Assembly: GCF_026250525.1 (NCBI RefSeq) | Contig: NZ_CP111043.1 | Coordinates: 1,973,421 to 2,037,420, forward strand | DNA length: 64,000 bases | Direction: 5' to 3' | Origin: Chondrinema litorale | Lineage (GTDB): Bacteria > Bacteroidota > Bacteroidia > Cytophagales > Flammeovirgaceae | Shown here: positions 34,101-43,348 of the stretch, piece after piece | How the letters are laid out: each line of letters begins with the position of its first letter | How positions within the stretch are numbered: the first letter of the stretch is position 1 | Notes under the pieces: model-generated | What the model saw: only the letters and a program-made list of their open reading frames with translations | Database searches by the model: none | What the model was told of the DNA's origin: nothing | Program-made: the position numbers and the translations under genes

Positions 34101-36935
34101 ATGAAAATAAAATTTCTTAGTGCATCAATTGTGCTGATACTATTTGTACTTTTCAATGAGGTATCTGCACAGGAAATTCTCAATTCCGACAGTCAAATTA
34201 AAAAACTTGACGATGCCATCCCTCTAGATCCGGCAGTTAAAACTGGAAAGTTACCTAATGGAATGACTTATTTTATTAGAAAAAACAGCAAACCTGAAAA
34301 TAAAGTAGAACTCAGGTTAGTCGTAAATACTGGTTCCATGCTCGAAAATGAGAAGCAGTTAGGCCTGGCTCACTTTGTTGAACACATGGCTTTTAATGGA
34401 ACAAAAAACTTTGCTAAAAACGAATTAGTAAGTTACCTACAATCTATTGGGGTAAAATTTGGCGCACATTTAAATGCTTATACCAGCTTCGACGAGACTG
34501 TTTATATGCTCAACATACCCACTGCTGATACTGTGGTAGATAAAGGTATGCAAATACTAGAAGACTGGGCGCACAACATCAGTTTTGAAGGTGATGAAAT
34601 AGATAAAGAAAGGGGAGTTGTAATTGAAGAATGGAGACTAGGCCAAGGAGCAGGACAACGTATGCGTGAAAAATGGTTTCCGGTAATGATGAAAGATTCG
34701 CGATATGCAGAAAGGTTACCAATTGGCAAGAAAAAAGTGCTGGAAAACTTTGAATATAAAACGCTGATTGATTTCTATAAAAAATGGTATAGACCCGAAT
34801 TAATGGCTATTGTGGTAGTTGGAGATATCGACGTAGATCAAATGGAAGCCAGTATTAAAAAACACTTTAATGAGATTCCGAAATCTAAGAAACCTGTAGA
34901 AAGACCTTATTATGATGTTCCATCTCACAAAGAATCTTTAGTAGCCACAGCGAAAGATAAAGAAGCTTCTTTCACTCAAATTCAAATCATTTATAAAAAA
35001 GACAAAACAGAAGTGAGTACTGTTGGAGATTACAAGGCTTCACTTGTACAGAATGTGTACGATGGCATGTTTAATCAAAGACTAAGTGAGCTTACTCAAT
35101 TGGCAGAACCTCCATTTATGTATGCTGGTGCAGGTTATGGTGATTTAGTAAGAACTAAAGATGCTTATTCATTCTTTGCTATAGTACCTCCAAATGGCGT
35201 TGACCAAGGCATTACTGCCTTACTTACAGAAAATAAGCGTGTGCTTTTACACGGCTTTACAGAATCTGAACTAGATCGCTACAAAAAAGACATGATCGCC
35301 TATTACGAAAAGGCTTACAACGAAAAAGATAAAACAGAATCTGCCAATTATGCCTCTGAGTATATCTCTTATTTTCTTGAAAAAGTACCTACTCCGGGCA
35401 TCGGTACTGAGCTAGAATATGTAAAAGCTTTTCTACCTCAAATCACCTTAAAAGACATAAATGCTCTTACTAAGAACTTAATTACGGATGATAACAGAGT
35501 AATTATTGTAACTGGACCTGATAAAGAAAATACTATAATTCCATCAGAAGAAGAAATAGAAAAAATAGTGGCAGAAGCTGATAAAGTTACACCAGAAGCT
35601 TACGAAGATAATCTGACTGCAACGGCACTCATGGAAGAATTGCCAACTTCAGGCACAGTAAAAGAAAGTCAAGAAAAACCTTTAGAGGTTACAGAGATAA
35701 CTCTTAGCAATGGTACTAAAGTAGTTTTAAAACCAACGGACTTTAAGAATGATCAAGTTTTAATGGATGCTTTTAACTTTGGAGGACATTCTGTTTATCC
35801 ACTTGAAAATTACTATTCAGCCATTTTTGCAGCGAGTATAGTAAATGAAAGCGGAGTGAAAGACTTTTCTGTTACTGATATACAGAAACTACTAACTGGT
35901 AAAATTGCAAATGCCAGTCCGTACATAAGAGAAATTACAGAAGGTATTTCTGGGAGTGCGACGCCAAAAGATTTAGAAAGCATGCTGCAATTGGTATACT
36001 TATATTTTACTGCACCAAGAAAAGACAAAGAAGCATTTCTTTCTTTTATCAACAAAACAAAAGCGTTATATGAAAACTTAAAGGCTAGTCCAGAGAATTA
36101 CTTCTACGACCAAACTTCTAAATTAATGTCGCAGAATAATCCGAGAAGGGGAGGTTTTCCAGAGCAAGAAGATTTCGATAAGATAGATTTAGATAAAGCT
36201 TACCAGATATATACAGAAAGGTATGCTGATGCACAGAATTTCACTTTCTTTTTTGTTGGCAATTTTTCAGTAGAAGAAATCACGCCATTACTAGAACAAT
36301 ACATTGGTAGTTTACCCACAAACGAACAAAACCAAACATGGAAAGATTTAGGTATTAGCTATCCTAAAGGGGTAGTGAAAAAGGAATTCAAAAAGGGGAC
36401 AGATCAAAAAAGCCAAGTAATGCTGGCATTTACTGGCGATTTTGACTACGATAAGAAAGAAGCTTATAAAATTTCTTCTCTTGCTGAAATTCTTGATATT
36501 AAGCTTACTGAGAATTTAAGAGAAGATAAAAGTGGCGTTTATGGTGTAAGTGCTTATGGCTCAACCCAAGAATTACCTACTGGTTCTTACAATTTAACCA
36601 TCCAGTTTCCTTGTGCTCCAGAAAATGTAGATAAACTGATTGAAGCAGCTTTTGAAGAAATAAAAAAGATACAAGAGAATGGCCCTAGTAAAGAAGACCT
36701 CAATAAAATAAAAGAAACGCAAAAGTTAGAGATGAAAGAAAATCTCAAGAAAAATAACTTCTGGTTGAGCATGCTCAGAAACAGTTATTTATATGATAGA
36801 GATTACAGCGAGGTAATGGATTACGAAAAACGGATTGATGCTTTAACTACAGAAGACATAAAAAAAACTGCCCAACAGTATTTCAATTTTGAAAATTACG
36901 TGCAGGCAGTTTTAAATCCAGAAAATATAGATTAA
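34101..36935 (+). CDS. M16 family metallopeptidase (insulinase-like, two-repeat form)
   Basis: 944 residues with a signal peptide (1 to about 23, cleavage near VSAQ). The N-terminal M16 repeat has the inverted zinc motif HFVEH at 91-95 and the further acidic ligand region ERGVVIEEWR. The second repeat, from about residue 540, keeps the fold but has no HXXEH, as usual for such fused proteases. It ends in the M16 C-terminal pattern. Expected in the periplasm, degrading peptides. It ends overlapping the stop of ileS by 4 bases, tail to tail, with no room for a terminator. Confidence 0.93.
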   Translation: MKIKFLSASIVLILFVLFNEVSAQEILNSDSQIKKLDDAIPLDPAVKTGKLPNGMTYFIRKNSKPENKVELRLVVNTGSMLENEKQLGLAHFVEHMAFNGTKNFAKNELVSYLQSIGVKFGAHLNAYTSFDETVYMLNIPTADTVVDKGMQILEDWAHNISFEGDEIDKERGVVIEEWRLGQGAGQRMREKWFPVMMKDSRYAERLPIGKKKVLENFEYKTLIDFYKKWYRPELMAIVVVGDIDVDQMEASIKKHFNEIPKSKKPVERPYYDVPSHKESLVATAKDKEASFTQIQIIYKKDKTEVSTVGDYKASLVQNVYDGMFNQRLSELTQLAEPPFMYAGAGYGDLVRTKDAYSFFAIVPPNGVDQGITALLTENKRVLLHGFTESELDRYKKDMIAYYEKAYNEKDKTESANYASEYISYFLEKVPTPGIGTELEYVKAFLPQITLKDINALTKNLITDDNRVIIVTGPDKENTIIPSEEEIEKIVAEADKVTPEAYEDNLTATALMEELPTSGTVKESQEKPLEVTEITLSNGTKVVLKPTDFKNDQVLMDAFNFGGHSVYPLENYYSAIFAASIVNESGVKDFSVTDIQKLLTGKIANASPYIREITEGISGSATPKDLESMLQLVYLYFTAPRKDKEAFLSFINKTKALYENLKASPENYFYDQTSKLMSQNNPRRGGFPEQEDFDKIDLDKAYQIYTERYADAQNFTFFFVGNFSVEEITPLLEQYIGSLPTNEQNQTWKDLGISYPKGVVKKEFKKGTDQKSQVMLAFTGDFDYDKKEAYKISSLAEILDIKLTENLREDKSGVYGVSAYGSTQELPTGSYNLTIQFPCAPENVDKLIEAAFEEIKKIQENGPSKEDLNKIKETQKLEMKENLKKNNFWLSMLRNSYLYDRDYSEVMDYEKRIDALTTEDIKKTAQQYFNFENYVQAVLNPENID

Positions 36936-39900
36936 GCTTTTGCTACTTTAATCTCGATGGTTACATCACCAAGATCGATAGCAGTAGCTCCTTCTAAACT
37001 TTCAGAGAAGCTCAGGTTTAATGCCTGAGTTTCTTCACATATATATTTCTTATGAGCATTGAAAGCCTCTTCTGCTAAGCTCTCACCTTTTAGCACTTCG
37101 ATATTAATTTTATCTTGTACTTCAAGTCCCATATCTTTTCTGAGGTTTTGAACACGGTTTACCACTTCTCTGGCGATACCTTCTTTACGAAGCTCATCAG
37201 TGATTGTAATATCCATTGCGACAGTTAAACCATAGTCACGAGCTACTAACCAACCCGGAATATCTTCAGAAGTAATCTCTACATCATCAGGAGAAAGTGT
37301 GATTGTTTCACCTTCTACTTCAATTGCATAAGATTGTTCTTTTTCAAGTTTGGTGATATCAGCCTGCTCAAACTTAGCAATCGCAGCAGAAATATGGCGC
37401 ATTAATTTTCCATATTGCTTACCCAATACTTTAAAGTTTGGCTTTATCTTTTTCACCAATACTCCAGAAGAATCATCGATGTATTCTATCTCCTTGATGT
37501 TTACCTCAGCATTGATAATATCCTCAACAGCTTTTATCTGCCTAGTTACCTTTTCGTTAAGATCTGGAATTAAGATTTTAGAAAGTGGCTGTCTTACTTT
37601 AATAGACTCTTTTCTTCTTAATGAGTGTACCAAAGATGAAATCTTTTGAGCCAAATCCATTCTCTCTTCCAAATCTTTATCTATCACAGCAGTATCTACT
37701 TCTGGGAAGTCGCTTAAATGCACAGAAAGAGATTTGTCTTTTCCTGTAACCTCATTTAAATCTTGGAATAATCTATCTGAAAAGAATGGTGAAAAAGGAC
37801 TCATTAAGCAAGAGATGGTTTCCAAACAAGTGTATAATGTTTGGTAAGCAGCCATCTTATCGCGGTTGTATTCACCTTTCCAGAAACGCTTTCTGTTTTG
37901 GCGAACATACCAGTTACTTAAATCATCTATGGTAAAGCTTTCTATCGCTCTTACTGCCTTGGTTGATTCGTAATCATCCATTGCATTTTTCACATCTTCT
38001 ATCAGTGTATTCAATCGAGAGATAATCCAGCGATCACTTTCAGTCCTTTCTGAAACTGGCACTGCTTCTTCTTCGAATTTGAAGCCATCTAGATTTGCAT
38101 ATAGCGCAAAGAAAGAATAGGTGTTATAAAGCGTTCCGAAGAATTTACGTTGAACTTCTTTTACACCTTCTAAATTGAATTTTAAGTTATCCCAAGGCTG
38201 TGCATTGCTAAGCATATACCAACGAGTAGCATCTGCACTGTATGTATCGATGGTTTCAAACGGATCAATTACATTGCCTAATCTCTTAGACATTTTTGCT
38301 CCATTTGCATCTAACAACAAGCCCGTTGAAACTACATTTTTAAAAGATATATTACTTTGTGGAAATTCTAACATTACTGCCAAAGCGTGCAATGTAAAGA
38401 ACCAACCACGAGTTTGGTCAACACCTTCTGAGATAAAATCTGCAGGGAAACTCTCTTCAAAAATTTCTTTATTTTCAAAAGGATAATGCCACTGTGCATA
38501 AGGCATCGCTCCACTATCAAACCAAACGTCTATGAGATCTGGCTCACGGTACATTGCTTTTCCATCATCACTTACCAGAATTACATCATCTACATATGGT
38601 CTGTGCAAATCAAAATCATCTTTTAAAACACCACCAGCCGTCACTTTAGAATCTGCTGCCATTACACCAGCTTCTACCGCTTTCTTTACTTCATCATTAA
38701 GTTCTGCGATTGAACCGATACATTTTTCAGAAGCATTATCTTCGGTTCTCCAAACTGGTAAAGGAGTTCCCCAGAATCTTGAGCGCGACAAGTTCCAGTC
38801 TACCAAGTTTTCTAACCAGTTACCAAAACGACCTGTACCAGTTGCAGCAGGTTTCCAGTTTATGGTTTTATTGGCTGCTACTAACTTATCTTTATAAGCA
38901 GTTGTTTTGATGAACCAAGAATCTAATGGATAGTAAAGAATTGGCTTATCAGTTCTCCAACAATGTGGGTAACTGTGCTCGTATTTTTCTACTTTAAATG
39001 CCCTGTTTTCTTCTTTAAGTTTGATAGAGATTAAAACATCTGTTGATTTATAATTAGAATCAGCCAATGTTTCATCGTCCTCATACTCAGCTTTTACATA
39101 GCGTAATGGGAAGTCAGTAACTTCTTTTACAAAGCGACCTTGTTTATCTACCAATGGCATAGGAGTGCCATTTTCATCTTTTACCAAGATCGCTGGTATA
39201 TCAGCCTGTTGTGCAACACGGTAGTCATCAGCACCAAAAGTAGGGGCGATGTGAACGATACCAGTACCATCCTCAGTACTAACAAAATCTCCCGGTATTA
39301 CTCTAAATGCATCTCCTTCTGGTTGTATATAAGGTAACAACTGCTCATATCTAACACCACACAAATCTTTTCCAGTAAACTCAGCAGTTACTTTAAAAGG
39401 AATTACTTTATCGCCTTCTTTGTAGCTATCAAAATCTGCTTTTTTCTGCTTTTCAGTGAAATAGGCATTCAAGCGATCTTTAGCAAGAATTACCTCAGCA
39501 GGCTTAAATGTATAAGGGTTAAAAGTTTTTACTCTTAGGTAAGTTATTTTTTCTCCAACCGCCAAAGCTGAGTTTGAAGGAAGTGTCCAAGGAGTAGTCG
39601 TCCATGCTAAGATGAAAACTTCATCATCAGTTCCCTCAAATAATGGAGCAGATTTTTCGTCTTTTTTAACCTTAAACTGCGCAACAGCAGACGTATCTTT
39701 TACATCTCTGTAGCAACCTGGCTGGTTCAATTCGTGAGAACTTAAACCAGTACCTGCTTTTGGAGAATAAGGCTGTATCGTATAACCTTTGTATAAAAGG
39801 TCTTTGTCGTATAATTTCTTAAGCAGATTCCATAGCGTTTCGATGTAATTTCTATCGAAAGTAATATAAGGATCGTCTAGATCAACCCAGTAACCCATTT

Positions 39901-40312
39901 TACGAGTAAGGTTGTCCCAAACACCTTTAAACTTCATTACAGCCTCTCTGCATCGCTGGTTATATTCCTCCACCGATATTTTAGTACCGATATCTTCTTT
40001 GGTAATACCCAAATCTTTCTCCACCTTCAACTCAACTGGCAAACCGTGTGTATCCCATCCACCTTTCCTTTTTACTTGGTATCCCCTTATAGTTTTGTAT
40101 CGGCAGTACATATCTTTAATAGTTCTGGCCATTACGTGGTGAATACCCGGCATACCATTCGCAGAAGGAGGTCCCTCATAGAAAGTAAATGTTGGTTTAC
40201 CCTCTCTGCTATTTATAGATTGCTCAAATACTTTATTTTCTTCCCAAAACTTCAGCAACTCATTTCCTGTTTTCACTAAATCCAGCTGCTGGTATTCTCT
40301 GTATTTTGCCAT
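36932..40312 (-). CDS. ileS: Isoleucyl-tRNA synthetase, type 2-like with GXHH motif
   Basis: 1126 residues, longer than E. coli IleRS (about 940). The N-terminal catalytic region has FYEGPPSANGMP followed by GIHH (56-59). The class I HIGH motif is therefore rearranged: the first His is Gly and the third position is His. The second signature is KMSKR at 673-677. WDTHGLPVE, WTTTPWTLPSN (editing domain start) and WFDSG are typical. The C-terminal part lacks the zinc-binding Cys cluster of type 1 and resembles the type 2 (eukaryote-like) enzymes. The GXHH swap is a known feature of some IleRS2 enzymes and is linked to mupirocin resistance. It charges tRNA-Ile in the cytoplasm. Confidence 0.96.
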   Translation of the reverse strand: MAKYREYQQLDLVKTGNELLKFWEENKVFEQSINSREGKPTFTFYEGPPSANGMPGIHHVMARTIKDMYCRYKTIRGYQVKRKGGWDTHGLPVELKVEKDLGITKEDIGTKISVEEYNQRCREAVMKFKGVWDNLTRKMGYWVDLDDPYITFDRNYIETLWNLLKKLYDKDLLYKGYTIQPYSPKAGTGLSSHELNQPGCYRDVKDTSAVAQFKVKKDEKSAPLFEGTDDEVFILAWTTTPWTLPSNSALAVGEKITYLRVKTFNPYTFKPAEVILAKDRLNAYFTEKQKKADFDSYKEGDKVIPFKVTAEFTGKDLCGVRYEQLLPYIQPEGDAFRVIPGDFVSTEDGTGIVHIAPTFGADDYRVAQQADIPAILVKDENGTPMPLVDKQGRFVKEVTDFPLRYVKAEYEDDETLADSNYKSTDVLISIKLKEENRAFKVEKYEHSYPHCWRTDKPILYYPLDSWFIKTTAYKDKLVAANKTINWKPAATGTGRFGNWLENLVDWNLSRSRFWGTPLPVWRTEDNASEKCIGSIAELNDEVKKAVEAGVMAADSKVTAGGVLKDDFDLHRPYVDDVILVSDDGKAMYREPDLIDVWFDSGAMPYAQWHYPFENKEIFEESFPADFISEGVDQTRGWFFTLHALAVMLEFPQSNISFKNVVSTGLLLDANGAKMSKRLGNVIDPFETIDTYSADATRWYMLSNAQPWDNLKFNLEGVKEVQRKFFGTLYNTYSFFALYANLDGFKFEEEAVPVSERTESDRWIISRLNTLIEDVKNAMDDYESTKAVRAIESFTIDDLSNWYVRQNRKRFWKGEYNRDKMAAYQTLYTCLETISCLMSPFSPFFSDRLFQDLNEVTGKDKSLSVHLSDFPEVDTAVIDKDLEERMDLAQKISSLVHSLRRKESIKVRQPLSKILIPDLNEKVTRQIKAVEDIINAEVNIKEIEYIDDSSGVLVKKIKPNFKVLGKQYGKLMRHISAAIAKFEQADITKLEKEQSYAIEVEGETITLSPDDVEITSEDIPGWLVARDYGLTVAMDITITDELRKEGIAREVVNRVQNLRKDMGLEVQDKINIEVLKGESLAEEAFNAHKKYICEETQALNLSFSESLEGATAIDLGDVTIEIKVAKA

Positions 40313-40581
40313 AAATATTATAATATGTCACTGCTCACAAAAAGAATTTACTAGCTATTAAACAATATACTCTCTGTAAATTCTAAATTTTTTAGCAGAT
40401 ATAACTAGGTTTCAAAATTTAGGTGGCAAAATTAATAATTTTTAGTATGAAAAATGGACTTCTTGGTCTCTTGTATACATTATATTCTGAGAAAAGAACT
40501 TACTTGCCATAAAAAAGGGATAAATTTTTGTGTTAAGACTTTTTAACAAAACAGAATCCGCACCTAACAACAGAAAGTTCT

Positions 40582-41136
40582 ATGAAAAACATCTTAAAAT
40601 TTTCTTTTTTTATTGCTCTTTTTATCACGTTTCCACTTGCAGCTCAAAATGAAATTGAAAGTATAACTTGGCAAGAAGGTAGACAATTAAAATGGTCAGA
40701 CTACAGGGGCACACCTGAAGGCAAAGTTTATGAAGCTGCCAGGAGTGAGTTTGAAATTGAGTTTAGGTATACAGGAAAAATTGTAGAGGATGAGCTAGAG
40801 CTCCAGTTTCAAGTTTCTGCATTATTTATTCCAAATGATTCTTGGACTGTTGAAGCAAAACAATCTAACGAATTGCTTATTCACGAACAATTACACTTTG
40901 ACATTACAGAATTATTTGCTCGCAAAATGAGACATGAATTTAGCTCTGTACATATTAGTGCTGATAATGGTAAGGCAGAGATTCAGGTAATTTATGATAA
41001 AGTTATGGCAGATATGAAAAGGTATCGCTCACTATACAACGATGAGACATTTTTCGGTGCTAATCTAAACAAACAATTAGAATGGAATAGCAAAGTACGC
41101 AGAGAAATGATAGAGCTTAATCAATATGTAAACTAG
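40582..41136 (+). CDS. DUF922 secreted protein, putative zinc protease
   Basis: 184 residues with a signal peptide (1 to about 21, cleavage near PLAAQ). The mature part contains LKWSDYRGTP and the sequence LLIHEQLHFDITE, where HEQLH at 101-105 is an HEXXH zinc motif. This fits DUF922 (PF06037), described as a predicted secreted Zn-dependent protease. A third ligand could be E110 or one of the later acids. It ends 16 bases from the stop of the convergent sbcD. Substrate unknown. Confidence 0.75.
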   Translation: MKNILKFSFFIALFITFPLAAQNEIESITWQEGRQLKWSDYRGTPEGKVYEAARSEFEIEFRYTGKIVEDELELQFQVSALFIPNDSWTVEAKQSNELLIHEQLHFDITELFARKMRHEFSSVHISADNGKAEIQVIYDKVMADMKRYRSLYNDETFFGANLNKQLEWNSKVRREMIELNQYVN

Positions 41137-41152
41137 AAAAACTTAAGGTTTT

Positions 41153-42373
41153 TTATTCTTCTGGGGTCCTGTGAATTATTTCTTCAAATAAATCCAGGAC
41201 TTCTTCATTTGCCTCCTGATTGAATTTGCTATGAAAATACTGCTGAAATAAATCTTTGATATTCGCAGACACATCTAATTGTTTTTCTTCTGCCTCTTTA
41301 TTTTCTTTTTTAATTTCCGGAATTATCCCTAAAACTCCTTTATGAGCTCGGTAGATTTCCTTTTTTAAAGCTGCATTTATATAAGTATCGCTTACCAAAA
41401 TCAATTCGACATACACATCTTGGTTTTCTTGTAACCAATTGATTGCATCATCGAAGTTTTCAAACTTTTTTCTTAGCACCTTTTTACCTGAATACAATGG
41501 TATTTTATTGTAAGAAACAGATGCACTCGCCTTGGCTTCAATAATAGAAACAAACTTTTGTTGGTTTGTTTCACTTAGACTGTACTCCAACAAACTTCCG
41601 CTATATATTACTGGTGGTTTTTCTTGTGAGGCTAAATTATGAAACCTGTGTAAATGCCCTAGTGCCGTATAATCTACCTCTTTGGGAATATCTACAGTAT
41701 AAACAGGTTGGGCTCCACCAACATGTAAAATGTGTCTTTCATCTTCTGGTTCATCCAAAAGATCAGTTCCGTTTGTCATAAAAAGGTGGGTCAAAAGAAT
41801 ATTAACCCCATTTTTATCGCAATACTGACTTGCTAAATTTTGCCACTTTTCAGCAATAATTTTTCTAAATTCTTTGTCTGTATTTTCTACACCAAAAAAG
41901 CTTTTCAATCTGCTTTCGCTAGCATATGGAGTGAGAATTATTCTAAGAAGTTCTTTACTGTTAGGCAACTCAAGTTCTACAAATCCAGCATCAGTTTTAG
42001 TTATTTTTAAACCTGTATTAAGCTCTAAAGCTTTTAGTCTTGTATCTGGATAACCTGATAAAAAAATACCACACTCTCTAGCTAAAGTATCAGGCGCTTC
42101 TACCCTGTCTGCCGAATCGTGGTTACCAGCAATAGCAATTACTGGACAAGCTCCCAGTTTTGCTAACTTGTGTACTGTTTTGTAAAATAACTCAACAGCT
42201 TCGTTGGATGGGTTAAAAGAATCAAATAAATCTCCTGCTATAATAACTGCATCTACGTTTTCCTTTTCTGCAATTTCACAGATTTCTTCCAAAACTTCTC
42301 TTTGTTCATCTATTCTGGAATAATCATTCAATTTCTTTCCCAAATGCCAATCTGCTGTATGAAGTATTTTCAT
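41153..42373 (-). CDS. sbcD: Exonuclease SbcCD subunit D (Mre11 family)
   Basis: 406 residues. The phosphodiesterase motifs are in order: HTADWHLG (D8, H10), IIAGDLFD, AIAGNHDSADR, LLTHLF and LGHLHRFH. A C-terminal capping domain follows. SbcD with the SMC-like ATPase SbcC cleaves hairpins and DNA ends. The sbcC gene is not adjacent on either side: downstream is the convergent DUF922 gene and upstream is guaD, so it must be elsewhere. Confidence 0.94.
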   Translation of the reverse strand: MKILHTADWHLGKKLNDYSRIDEQREVLEEICEIAEKENVDAVIIAGDLFDSFNPSNEAVELFYKTVHKLAKLGACPVIAIAGNHDSADRVEAPDTLARECGIFLSGYPDTRLKALELNTGLKITKTDAGFVELELPNSKELLRIILTPYASESRLKSFFGVENTDKEFRKIIAEKWQNLASQYCDKNGVNILLTHLFMTNGTDLLDEPEDERHILHVGGAQPVYTVDIPKEVDYTALGHLHRFHNLASQEKPPVIYSGSLLEYSLSETNQQKFVSIIEAKASASVSYNKIPLYSGKKVLRKKFENFDDAINWLQENQDVYVELILVSDTYINAALKKEIYRAHKGVLGIIPEIKKENKEAEEKQLDVSANIKDLFQQYFHSKFNQEANEEVLDLFEEIIHRTPEE

Positions 42374-42408
42374 TTAACCAGTTTCAGTATCGTTATTTAA
42401 ATATTGGA

Positions 42409-42882
42409 TTAATAGTCTATTCTATCTTTTTTAACTTGCCAAAGTTTAAAAACTTCTATTGCTATATCTCTACCATTTTGTTCTGTGGTGATTTTTCTTT
42501 CTGAATAGGGTAGGTCAATTTCTTCGTAAATAAACTGATCGTCAAAACCAGCTTTCTTAGCATCTTCTTTGGTGCAGGCAAATATCAATTTATCTGGTCT
42601 AGCCCAATAAATAGCTCCCAAACACATCGGACATGGCTCACAAGAAGCATATATTGTACAACCTGTTAGCTGAAAGCTATTAAGGTTTTTACAAGCATTT
42701 CTAATAGCAACTACTTCTGCATGAGCGGTAGGATCGTTCTGAGAGGTTACCATATTACTACCTTCACCTACAATTTTGCCATCTTTTACTATTACTGCTC
42801 CAAAGGGACCTCCTTTATCATTTAACACTCCCTCTTTCGCCAATTCTACTGCTCTTTGAATATATAAATGATGTTTTTCCAT
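42409..42882 (-). CDS. guaD: Guanine deaminase
   Basis: 157 residues of the cytidine-deaminase fold with zinc ligands in HAEVVAIRNA and PCPMCLGAIYWA. GGPFGAVIVKDG, NDPTAHAE, the region after the second motif, and FDDQFIYEEIDLP match the Bacillus subtilis GuaD type rather than TadA or cytidine deaminase. It converts guanine to xanthine in purine salvage or catabolism. It lies 35 bases upstream of sbcD on the same strand and could be cotranscribed with it. A terminator just before its start isolates it from the small membrane gene upstream. Confidence 0.9.
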   Translation of the reverse strand: MEKHHLYIQRAVELAKEGVLNDKGGPFGAVIVKDGKIVGEGSNMVTSQNDPTAHAEVVAIRNACKNLNSFQLTGCTIYASCEPCPMCLGAIYWARPDKLIFACTKEDAKKAGFDDQFIYEEIDLPYSERKITTEQNGRDIAIEVFKLWQVKKDRIDY

Positions 42883-42887
42883 AAAAC

Positions 42888-42920
42888 AAAAAAGACTGTT
42901 CTGTAAATATACAGACAGTC
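42888..42920 (-). terminator. Intrinsic terminator of the small membrane protein gene
   Basis: On the plus strand GACTGT-T-CTGTA (42894-42905) and TACAG-ACAGTC (42910-42920) form an 11-bp stem with one bulged T and a 4-base loop. On the minus strand six T follow. It ends five bases before the guaD start codon, so guaD needs its own promoter or readthrough. Confidence 0.68.
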
Positions 42921-42967
42921 CTTTCCCAAATAAGATATTTTAATAATTTCTTTAACTGATACTACAA

Positions 42968-43204
42968 TTAATTATAGTATGAGATCTGTGATGTATTCTG
43001 CTGATTCAGATTTGTGATTTTTGCTGAGGTGAAAGAAAACATTGCCAAATCGAAAGTAAGAAGAGAAAGAATCAGTAAACCTCCTACAATGTAACCTTTG
43101 ATAGGACTAAGAAACTGTAAAAACTTCTTGTATAAATAAATGACCAATGCTGCAGTAGAAACTGCTAGATAAATAGAAATAAAAATTTGTAGTGTTAAGA
43201 CCAT
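42968..43204 (-). CDS. Small two-helix membrane protein
   Basis: 78 residues with two hydrophobic segments (about 5-25 and 38-58) separated by a basic loop (YKKFLQFLSPIKGY), so probably two membrane helices. The C-terminal tail is polar and asparagine-rich. No family recognised. It has a terminator of its own, which supports a real gene. Confidence 0.5.
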   Translation of the reverse strand: MVLTLQIFISIYLAVSTAALVIYLYKKFLQFLSPIKGYIVGGLLILSLLTFDLAMFSFTSAKITNLNQQNTSQISYYN

Positions 43205-43348
43205 AGCTTTAATATTTTGTTGTTAGCTAAAATGTTGGATTCAGTTAGTCTTTAAGTATTCGCTCCAAAATAACTAATTATTGTATATCTTATTATGCAA
43301 CCTTTTTCGGTATAAATTTCAATGTAATAAAATTAAATTTTATAAAAG

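Noticed and set aside
36932..36935. Tail-to-tail overlap of the M16 peptidase and ileS
   Set aside because: Same kind of 4-base stop-codon overlap; no biological meaning assumed.
38175..38897. Antisense open frames of 103 and 121 codons inside ileS
   Set aside because: They lie opposite a certain, highly conserved gene and show no family features; they are shadows of its codon pattern.
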